Source: Paracnuella aquatica (GTDB lineage: Bacteria; Bacteroidota; Bacteroidia; Chitinophagales; Chitinophagaceae). Taken from it: a DNA stretch of 64,000 nucleotides. This document shows positions 58,089-64,000 of this stretch, one piece after another. The position numbers and the translations under genes were made by a program. The stretch spans positions 124,001-188,000 of the forward strand of contig NZ_QOWJ01000008.1 in assembly GCF_003332885.2 (NCBI RefSeq). Reading direction: 5' to 3'. Numbering within the stretch: position 1 is the first letter of the stretch; each line of letters opens with the position of its first letter. The notes below the pieces were generated by a model, which saw nothing but the letters and a program-made list of their open reading frames with translations, searched no databases and was not told where the DNA came from.

Positions 58089-58805
58089 ATGACCATTCCT
58101 GAAACTATATCAGCAGCTTTTGTGATGGGCGCCGTTGGCAGCCTGCACTGCATTGGCATGTGCGGCCCGCTGGCGCTGGCCTTGCCCATGGGTCACCGCA
58201 ATGCAACGGGCAGAGCCGTAGGCGGCGCGTTGTACAACCTGGGCCGAATAACTACCTACGCGTTGCTGGGGCTGGTGCTTGGGCTGGCCGGTCAGGTTTT
58301 TCTTTCCGGAAAAGCCCAACAAGTATTTTCAATAGTGTTGGGTGCAGGCATTTTGATCTACGTGCTGACACCGGTAAAATGGAAAGGGCTGGCAGGACTT
58401 ACCAATGCGACCAACAAGCCCTTATTGAAATTGCGCGGTGCATTGGCCTCGCTTTTTAGCGCCCGGCATTATGGTGCGCATTACCTGATTGGCGTACTCA
58501 ACGGCCTGCTGCCATGCGGCCTCGTGTACCTCGCCATTACTTCTTCTTTTCTTACCGGTAGCGCAATCAAAGGCAGCCTGTTCATGGCCGCGTTTGGATT
58601 GGGTACTTTTCCGGCCATGCTGGCGGTGGTATTTTTTGGCAATTATATGAACCAGCAAATGCGGCTGCGGTTGCGCAAGGCGGTGCCCCTTTTCTTGTTG
58701 GTGATGGGTACGCTGTTGGTGCTGCGGGGGCTGAATTTGGGCATTCCTTTTATTAGCCCACAATTGCCGGAGTTAGCGAAGGGGAGTGCAGCGGCGTGTC
58801 ATTAA
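58089..58805 (+). CDS. Sulfite exporter TauE/SafE family protein (DsbD_2-like, cytochrome assembly)
   Basis: A 238-residue protein with about six membrane segments. The N-terminal GAVGSLHCIGMCGPLALAL and the second GLLPCGLVYLAI motif, with conserved cysteines, are those of the subgroup found with cbb3 oxidase genes, which is related to DsbD rather than a true sulfite exporter. It may handle copper or thiol chemistry for oxidase assembly. It is the third gene of the FixH operon, starting 7 bp after the previous stop. The C-terminus ends in SAAACH, which might bind metal. Confidence 0.9.
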   Translation: MTIPETISAAFVMGAVGSLHCIGMCGPLALALPMGHRNATGRAVGGALYNLGRITTYALLGLVLGLAGQVFLSGKAQQVFSIVLGAGILIYVLTPVKWKGLAGLTNATNKPLLKLRGALASLFSARHYGAHYLIGVLNGLLPCGLVYLAITSSFLTGSAIKGSLFMAAFGLGTFPAMLAVVFFGNYMNQQMRLRLRKAVPLFLLVMGTLLVLRGLNLGIPFISPQLPELAKGSAAACH

Positions 58806-58921
58806 ACATTTTTAATTAGCTGCAGATAGAAACCTTTTCTAAACTACCTCCCATAAGTCGACCAAGCTTATTTAGATTGATTTGTTCTTGCCACAAGTAA
58901 AATGGCATAGCCTGCTAGTGT

Positions 58922-59008
58922 TGTCATGCCGAACTTGTTTCGGCATCTCCTTGTCCTTTATTAAACTCCGCGAGATGCAGGAGATGCCGAAACAAGTTCG
59001 GCATGACA
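58922..59008. repeat. Palindromic repeat with perfect 30-bp arms, each arm itself a hairpin
   Basis: Arms at 58922-58951 and 58979-59008 are exact inverted copies. Each has the layout GTCATGC, 13 bases, GCATCT seen in the element at 32861-33067, and each contains its own hairpin (TGCCGAA/TTCGGCA). The spacer is 27 nt. The shared frame suggests one repeat family with variable centres. Confidence 0.75.
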
Positions 59009-59107
59009 GCGACGAAAGGTGGTAGTTGCATTTCGTATTGGCAAAAACGAAACAATAATGTTGATCGGGTCTTAATTATTCTTCCAAGCCAAAAAATTCG
59101 GAGCAAC

Positions 59108-59139
59108 AAAAAAGCCTCCGCAAATGCGGAGGCTTTTTT
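59108..59139 (-). terminator. Terminator of the alpha-oxoamine synthase gene
   Basis: An AAAAAAGCCTCCGC/GCGGAGGCTTTTTT stem with an AAAT loop, between convergent stop codons and 17 bp from that of the minus-strand gene. Symmetry suggests use in both directions. Confidence 0.92.
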
Positions 59140-59155
59140 GATAAAATAAAAAGTT

Positions 59156-60415
59156 CTATCGTGCTTCGGCCATATCAGGGATGGCTTCAACTTTATATTC
59201 ACCGGCATCCAGCTTGGCTTTTGTTTCGCTGAAGGCGTGGAGTGTTGCTTCAATATCAGCATCGGTGTGCACTGCTGTAGGAATCAGGCGGTAAATGATG
59301 TGCCCTTTTGGAATTACCGGGTAAATCACCACCGAAGCAAAAATGCCATAGTTTTCACGGAGGTCCATGGCCATAGCTGTGGCTTCTTCTACCCCACCCA
59401 GCATGTACACCGGCGTTACCATGGTATCGGTTTTACCAATGTCAAAACCACGCTCCTTTAAACCGGCTTGCAGTTTCAGGGCATTGTCCCACAGCTTTTG
59501 GCGCAGTTCGGGCATGGTGCGCAGCATTTCCAGGCGCTTCAGGTTGCCGATAACAATCGGCATCGGCAGGCTCTTGGCAAAAATCTGGCTGCGGATGTTG
59601 TAGCGGATATAATCGATGATGGTGCGGTCGCCGGCAACAAATGCACCGATCGACGCCATCGATTTGGCAAAAGTGGAAAAATACAGGTCGATGCCGTCCT
59701 GCACACCCTGTGCTTCGCCGGCACCAGCGCCGGTTTCGCCCAAAGTACCAAAGCCATGCGCATCATCCACCAGCAGGCGGAAATCGTACTGATTTTTCAG
59801 CGCAACAATTTCTTTCAGTTTGCCCTGGTCACCGGCCATGCCAAACACGCCTTCGGTGATCACCAGGATACCGCCGGCATTTTGTTTTTCGATCAATGCG
59901 GTGGCACGCTGCATTTGCTTTTCAAAATCTACCAGGTCGTTGTGCTTGAACACAAAGCGCTGGCCTACATGCAGGCGCAAACCGTCAATGATGCAGGCGT
60001 GGCTTTCGGAGTCGTACACCACCACATCGTGGCGGCTGCACAGCGTATCGATGATGGACACCATGCCCTGGTAGCCAAAGTTGAGCAGGGCTGCGTCTTC
60101 TTTACTTACAAACTGGGCCAGTTCTTTTTCGAGCTGCTCGTGGTAATTGGAGTTGCCGCTCATCATGCGGGCACCCATGGGGTAAGCCAAACCAAAGTTT
60201 TCGGATGCATCGGCATCGGCCTTGCGGATATCGGGGTGGTTGGCCAAACCCAGGTAGTTGTTGAGGCTCCAAACTACAACTTGCTTGCCGCGGAATTGCA
60301 TGCGGCTGCCGATGTCGCCTTCGAGTTTAGGAAATGCAAAGTAACCATGGGCACGTTCCCGGTGCTGACCCAAAGGGCCGTAGTTTTTCACGAGTCGCTC
60401 AAAGATATCTGCCAT
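59156..60415 (-). CDS. Alpha-oxoamine synthase family PLP enzyme (serine palmitoyltransferase or glycine C-acetyltransferase type)
   Basis: 419 residues from the ATG at 60415 (MADIFERLVKNYGPLG); a 28-codon extension is open upstream but unlike the family. PLP contacts are visible: VVWSLNNYLGLANHP at the N-terminus, DDAHGFGTLGETG, and FSTFAKSMASIGAF, with the Schiff-base lysine. The family condenses an amino acid with an acyl-CoA. In sphingolipid-making Bacteroidota this could be serine palmitoyltransferase; glycine C-acetyltransferase or a paralogue of unknown substrate is the alternative. No tdh gene is adjacent, which weakens the threonine-degradation reading. Confidence 0.85.
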   Translation of the reverse strand: MADIFERLVKNYGPLGQHRERAHGYFAFPKLEGDIGSRMQFRGKQVVVWSLNNYLGLANHPDIRKADADASENFGLAYPMGARMMSGNSNYHEQLEKELAQFVSKEDAALLNFGYQGMVSIIDTLCSRHDVVVYDSESHACIIDGLRLHVGQRFVFKHNDLVDFEKQMQRATALIEKQNAGGILVITEGVFGMAGDQGKLKEIVALKNQYDFRLLVDDAHGFGTLGETGAGAGEAQGVQDGIDLYFSTFAKSMASIGAFVAGDRTIIDYIRYNIRSQIFAKSLPMPIVIGNLKRLEMLRTMPELRQKLWDNALKLQAGLKERGFDIGKTDTMVTPVYMLGGVEEATAMAMDLRENYGIFASVVIYPVIPKGHIIYRLIPTAVHTDADIEATLHAFSETKAKLDAGEYKVEAIPDMAEAR

Positions 60416-60828
60416 ATAGGGGTAAATTGAAGGTATTTGATGCTGAACAATTGGGGCATGGGCCAAGCCCAGCCGCAAAATTGGCGCAAAAATAAGCAAT
60501 TGTAGCAGATGTGTTGGTGACCTGCGCCCCTATTTGTGAACATATTGGCCCTCCAGTGGATACCTGTTTTGGTTGCGGCACAACTGTATTGGTTTTAAAA
60601 ATGGGGTGATAAAAGTTGCATCTGCGTTTAAAAGAAAAGATCAGCAGCGGATCGGGACGATGAACGGAGCGTCGCAGCAGGCGTTGCGTGACGCATTGTT
60701 GTTGGTTTACAAAATTGTTAATCTGTTAGGTAAATTTTCAGCCACATCAATTAATCCTTACCAAATGGGGCGCCGGGTGGCAGGTAAGCGGCACAACCGT
60801 ATTTTTGGGGCCCTAAAATAATTGCCTG
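60416..60828. other. Intergenic region between divergent oxoamine synthase and PafA genes
   Basis: About 410 bp. It includes TATTTTTG matches to the -7 consensus near 60487-60494 (minus) and 60800-60807 (plus), but without a proper TTG partner. An 82-codon plus-strand frame has no recognisable feature. No other structure is seen. Confidence 0.4.
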
Positions 60829-62463
60829 ATGATCAGCCGCACCCGGTTCATTGCACTTCTTTTATTGTTTTGTTGTACGCTGCCAGCCGCCGCACAAAAA
60901 CCAAAATTGGTGGTGGGCGTGGTGGTAGACCAAATGCGTTGGGACTACCTGTACCGCTACCAGGACCGCTATATTGCCGATGGCTTTAAACGCTTGCTGC
61001 GCGAAGGTTTCAGCTGCGAAAACACGCTGATCCCGTACACGCCAACTTATACCGCCCCCGGCCATACCTGTGTGTACACCGGCTCAGTCCCATCGCTGCA
61101 CGGCATTGTAGGCAACAACTGGTATAGCCGCGAACTGGGCCGCTCGGTGTATTGCACGGAAGACGATTCGGTACAAACAGTGGGCAGTACATCAACCGCC
61201 GGCAAACAATCGCCGCGCAACATGTGGGCTAGTACCATTACCGACGAACTGCGCCTGGCGAATAATTTTACCGGCAAAACCATTGGCATTGCACTGAAAG
61301 ACCGCGGCGCTATTTTGCCGGCAGGCCACACAGCCAATGCTGCTTACTGGTTTGACAATGCCAGCGGCGGCTTTATCACCAGCACTTTTTACATGCAACA
61401 ATTGCCGCAATGGGTGCAGCAGTTCAATGGCCGCAAACTGCCCGACCAATACCTGAAAGGCAACTGGAAAACCTTGTTCCCCCTCAACACATACCGCCAA
61501 AGCACCGCCGACGATAAGCCATATGAAGGCCGGCTAAATGGAGAGGACAATGCATTTGACCACATTACAGAATCGCTTACCAATAACCGTTATGATGTGT
61601 TCCGGCATACGCCATGGGGCAACAGCTACACTTTTGAAATGGCAAAAGCGGCTATTGAAGGCGAGCAACTGGGCACCGGGAAAGCGACCGATTTCCTGGC
61701 CCTTTCGTTTTCGTCACCCGATTATATCGGGCATACATTTGGGCCTAACTCCATTGAAGTGGAAGACACTTACCTCCGCTTTGACCGCGAGTTTGCAACG
61801 TTTTTAAAATACCTGGATCAAAAGATCGGCAAAGGGCAATACCTGTTGTTTTTGACGGCTGACCATGGCGTGGCGCATGTGCCGGCTTTTGCACAAGAAC
61901 ATAAAATACCGGGCGGTGTAACCACCGAACGCAACCTGCGCCAACGGCTGAATGATGCGCTGCAGCAGGAATTCAACACGGCCAACATTGTGCTCACCAT
62001 TTACAACGACCAGGTGTTTTTGAACAACGATGTAGTAGCAAAAGCTGGCTTGAACCGGTCTGCGGTAAAGACTTCCATCATTCGTGAACTGCTGAAAACC
62101 GGTGCCGTATCGAAAGCATTTGACTTGGAAAGCATCAATGCGGCCAACCTGCCCGAGAAGCTGCACATGATGGTAGTGAACGGATATAACCAGCGACTGA
62201 GCGGCGATGTGCAATACATTTACAAGCCCCAATGGTTTGACGGCGGCACCACAGGTACCACGCATGGTTTGTGGAACCCCTACGACTCCCATATTCCGCT
62301 GGTGTGGTTTGGCTGGAACATCAAACCAGGCAAGCTAAACCGTGAAACCTACATGACCGACATTGCGCCTACGCTGGCGGCTATGCTGCAGGTACAAATG
62401 CCAAACGCCAACATCGGGCATGTAATCACGGAAATTACGTCATCACAGCCCGCAGCGAAATAG
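60829..62463 (+). CDS. pafA: PafA-type alkaline phosphatase, secreted
   Basis: 544 residues with a Sec signal ending PAAAQ. The nucleophile Thr75 lies in YTPTYTAPGHT. Asn97 (GNNWY), Lys157 and Arg159 (ALKDRGA) match the PafA phosphate-binding residues Asn100, Lys162 and Arg164 of the Elizabethkingia enzyme, so it should be a phosphate monoesterase rather than a diesterase. Metal ligands follow in SSPDYIGH and LTADHGVAHVP. PafA is phosphate-insensitive and releases phosphate from many organic esters in the periplasm. It is followed by a strong terminator, so it is a single-gene unit. Confidence 0.93.
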   Translation: MISRTRFIALLLLFCCTLPAAAQKPKLVVGVVVDQMRWDYLYRYQDRYIADGFKRLLREGFSCENTLIPYTPTYTAPGHTCVYTGSVPSLHGIVGNNWYSRELGRSVYCTEDDSVQTVGSTSTAGKQSPRNMWASTITDELRLANNFTGKTIGIALKDRGAILPAGHTANAAYWFDNASGGFITSTFYMQQLPQWVQQFNGRKLPDQYLKGNWKTLFPLNTYRQSTADDKPYEGRLNGEDNAFDHITESLTNNRYDVFRHTPWGNSYTFEMAKAAIEGEQLGTGKATDFLALSFSSPDYIGHTFGPNSIEVEDTYLRFDREFATFLKYLDQKIGKGQYLLFLTADHGVAHVPAFAQEHKIPGGVTTERNLRQRLNDALQQEFNTANIVLTIYNDQVFLNNDVVAKAGLNRSAVKTSIIRELLKTGAVSKAFDLESINAANLPEKLHMMVVNGYNQRLSGDVQYIYKPQWFDGGTTGTTHGLWNPYDSHIPLVWFGWNIKPGKLNRETYMTDIAPTLAAMLQVQMPNANIGHVITEITSSQPAAK

Positions 62464-62482
62464 ATTGAGCTGAATTTATTGG

Positions 62483-62518
62483 AAGTCCGCAACGGTAAAA
62501 GGTTGCGGACTTTTTTTT
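62483..62518 (+). terminator. Terminator of pafA
   Basis: A perfect 11-bp AAGTCCGCAAC/GTTGCGGACTT stem, 8-nt loop, followed by a run of T, 20 bp after the stop codon. Confidence 0.9.
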
Positions 62519-62591
62519 GCACTATATGCAAAAGAATTTGTGAATTAAAGAAGCTATGACACAACTGAAATGAGTTGAAAAACGGCTCGTC

Positions 62592-63383
62592 TTACTTCTT
62601 CTTTGTAAAAGCAGGCGAAACGCTTGGCTGCTTTTCGGGCAGATTTTTCCAATAGCGGCGCGGCATATGCTGTACATGCAGCTTTGTATTTTTCCGGGCG
62701 GCAATGTTTACGCTTTTAAAATACTGTTGCCACAGCGCCTGGTACGCGGCTTCGTTTGGCGCATGGGCAGGCGCAATATTGTGCTCGTCGATCTTATCTT
62801 CAAAGGAAATGTCCACTTCAGCTACGGTGCTGCCATCATAGTAAATGCCATACTTGCGGCGGGTGTCGTAAATCATCCAGCGCTGGTCGGCATAACGGGC
62901 CTCAAAATGCGGTGATATGATGGGCAGTACGTCATGATCGGGTTCAATGAATGCGCAATACATTCCGTCGGCTGTTTCCTGGAACCGCACAAAAGCTTCC
63001 ATGCGGTGCTTTTCGCGCCACACCCGCCGTGCAGTTTGCACTACGTACAAAACCGATGCATGCCCCAGGTCGTCTTCCATATTGCCGCCCGATGCAAATG
63101 CATAGCGGATATAAGCCAGCAAATGTCCTTCGCTTTCGGCTTCTTCCGATAAAAAGGCGCGGTACAGTGCAGTTGTAGCCTCGACCGACAGGATCCGCTC
63201 CAGCCCTTTCCACACCCGCTGGCTGTGCACCTGTTCCATCCGTGCATGGTGCACGGTGGCAAACAGGTTGCCATTGAACCGATGCTCCGGCACAATCTGC
63301 GCATCAGTAAACTTATACTCATACACATCAAACACGGCACACAAAAAGCCATCCCAAGAACCGTCGTAGAGCACTGTTTGCAT
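62592..63383 (-). CDS. TIGR03915 family putative DNA repair protein
   Basis: A 263-residue protein whose opening TVLYDGSWDGFLCAVFDVYE is the TIGR03915 hallmark. The middle (LGHASVLYVVQTARRVWREKHRMEAFVRF) and the DTRRKYGIYYDG segment also match the family. TIGR03915 proteins occur almost always beside the radical SAM protein TIGR03916, as here, and are proposed to act in DNA repair or modification; no activity is established. The C-terminus is lysine-rich. An inverted repeat fills the gap to the upstream radical SAM gene. Confidence 0.9.
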   Translation of the reverse strand: MQTVLYDGSWDGFLCAVFDVYEYKFTDAQIVPEHRFNGNLFATVHHARMEQVHSQRVWKGLERILSVEATTALYRAFLSEEAESEGHLLAYIRYAFASGGNMEDDLGHASVLYVVQTARRVWREKHRMEAFVRFQETADGMYCAFIEPDHDVLPIISPHFEARYADQRWMIYDTRRKYGIYYDGSTVAEVDISFEDKIDEHNIAPAHAPNEAAYQALWQQYFKSVNIAARKNTKLHVQHMPRRYWKNLPEKQPSVSPAFTKKK

Positions 63384-63391
63384 GGAGTGAG

Positions 63392-63497
63392 GTTTAAAGT
63401 TTCAGGTCTAAGGTTGAAGGTTTGAGGTTTAGTTTAAATGCAAAATGAACTAGTTGTCAGCAAACAACTTTGAACGTTAAACCTGAAACTTTAAACT
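63392..63497. repeat. Intergenic inverted repeat between the two repair genes
   Basis: Arms at 63392-63411 and 63478-63497 are inverted with one mismatch in 20 (GTTTAAAGTTTCAGGTCTAA type). The 66-bp centre contains further related words (AAGGTTGAAGGTTTGAGG). It fills nearly the entire gap between two same-strand genes. Confidence 0.6.
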
Positions 63498-63498
63498 G

Positions 63499-64000
63499 CT
63501 AAAACAACTGCAGTTGCGGTGAGTGGTTGGGTGCATATTTGCTGTGCGATGTTTGCAAAATAAAATTGCGGATCTGTTGCGGTGTATAATCTTTGCGCTG
63601 GAAATCATCCACCCGCATATTGATAAAATACTTGGCCCTGTTGGCGGCGATGTTGAACTTTTTCAAATGCTCCCAATTGAGCTTTCCAAACCTGCGGGCC
63701 TTCCATATTTTTTCCGCTGTTTTTACACCAATACCCGGAATGCGCTTGATCACATTGAGGTCGGCTTTGTTGATGTCAACGGGAAACTGGTCGAGGTGGC
63801 GCAAAGCCCAGTTCAATTTGGGATCAATCTGCATGTCCAGAAAAGGATCTTCCGGCGAGATCAGTTCATCCACATCAAAATCGTAAAAGCGCAGCAGCCA
63901 GTCGGCCTGGTACAAGCGGTTTTCCCGCACCATCGGCACCGGCGTGCCCAGCGCAGGCAGGCGGTTGTCGTTGGAGATGGGCACATAGCCGGAATAAAAC
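63499..64000 (-). CDS. Putative DNA modification/repair radical SAM protein (TIGR03916), 5' end off the window
   Basis: Only the last 167 or so residues are seen; the frame is open at the right edge. The visible part includes FYSGYVP at the edge, ENRLYQADWLLRFYDFDVDEL, and a helix-hairpin-helix stretch (INKADLNVIKRIPGIGVKTAEKIW) that binds DNA backbone. This is the C-terminal layout of TIGR03916 proteins, whose radical SAM domain would be to the right of the window. It precedes its usual partner TIGR03915. The name reflects family annotation; the reaction is unknown. Confidence 0.88.
   Translation of the reverse strand, partial: FYSGYVPISNDNRLPALGTPVPMVRENRLYQADWLLRFYDFDVDELISPEDPFLDMQIDPKLNWALRHLDQFPVDINKADLNVIKRIPGIGVKTAEKIWKARRFGKLNWEHLKKFNIAANRAKYFINMRVDDFQRKDYTPQQIRNFILQTSHSKYAPNHSPQLQLF

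Larger units (their letters stand above)
58806..59155. other. Intergenic region with palindromic repeat and terminator
   Basis: About 350 bp between convergent genes. It holds the repeat at 58922-59008 and the terminator at 59108-59139, with no gene. The first 115 bp after the TauE/SafE stop show nothing recognisable. Confidence 0.5.

Noticed and set aside
60573-60821. An 82-codon plus-strand frame before pafA
   Set aside because: No family resemblance or start context; it fills the presumed promoter region of pafA.

Overview
The window looks like ordinary chromosome from a saprophytic member of the Bacteroidota, most likely the Chitinophagaceae. The grounds are promoters of the TTTG/TAnnTTTG type, few clear ribosome binding sites, many secreted CAZymes with lipoprotein or Sec signals, and families typical of the phylum: GH97, DUF4861, DUF1080, PafA, SGNH/CE2-type esterases, the TIGR03915/TIGR03916 pair and FixH. 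I saw no rRNA, tRNA, insertion sequence, prophage or CRISPR array. The family assignment is an inference; the phylum is well supported.

Layout. 1-6.5 kb (minus): a complete trans-4-hydroxyproline catabolic operon (deaminase, semialdehyde dehydrogenase, 2-epimerase, FAD dehydrogenase) followed by a DUF885 putative metallopeptidase that runs off the left edge. 6.8-8.1 kb: a short malic enzyme with an unusual leader hairpin. 8.3-17.2 kb (minus): secreted GH16, GH2 and GH31-PA14 enzymes, then KduD and DUF4861, a polysaccharide/uronate block without SusC/SusD. 17.3-19 kb: divergent lipid kinase and SurE. 19.3-29.4 kb: a zinc alcohol dehydrogenase, two cytoplasmic GH13 enzymes (alpha-glucosidase and a TreS-like enzyme), a secreted GH13 and GH97 pair, and a GH43. 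29.6-32 kb: a YceI / ring-cleaving dioxygenase / hydrolase group resembling quinone detoxification loci. 32-35.7 kb: DUF72, a palindromic repeat element and a UvrA2-type ATPase. 35.9-39.2 kb: a TreS-maltokinase fusion whose kinase half has lost the expected catalytic residues.

39.2-42 kb: a GMC oxidoreductase with a sugar isomerase/epimerase-like TIM barrel. 42-51 kb: mixed genes, including a second YceI, a fucose-dehydrogenase-like SDR with an altered YxxxK motif, a CE2-like esterase, YdcF, PAP2, KduI and an MFS exporter. 51-58.8 kb: MetY behind a long leader, a macrodomain protein, a DUF1080 lipoprotein, a sialate O-acetylesterase, Dps, an acidic disordered protein and a FixH / membrane protein / TauE-SafE group. 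59-64 kb: an alpha-oxoamine synthase, PafA phosphatase and the TIGR03915/TIGR03916 DNA-repair pair, cut by the right edge.

How the genes work together. Starch/maltodextrin chemistry is split by compartment: secreted GH13 and GH97 would release glucose or maltose, and the cytoplasmic GH13 and TreS enzymes would hydrolyse or isomerise maltose to trehalose. KduD, KduI and DUF4861 point to pectin or other uronate use. GMC, TIM-barrel and DUF1080 genes would fit a 3-keto-sugar route, but they are not all adjacent. I found no convincing wholly new system. The best leads are the degenerate maltokinase domain, the YxxxN SDR, the malic-enzyme leader hairpin, and several intergenic inverted-repeat families, two of which share one architecture.
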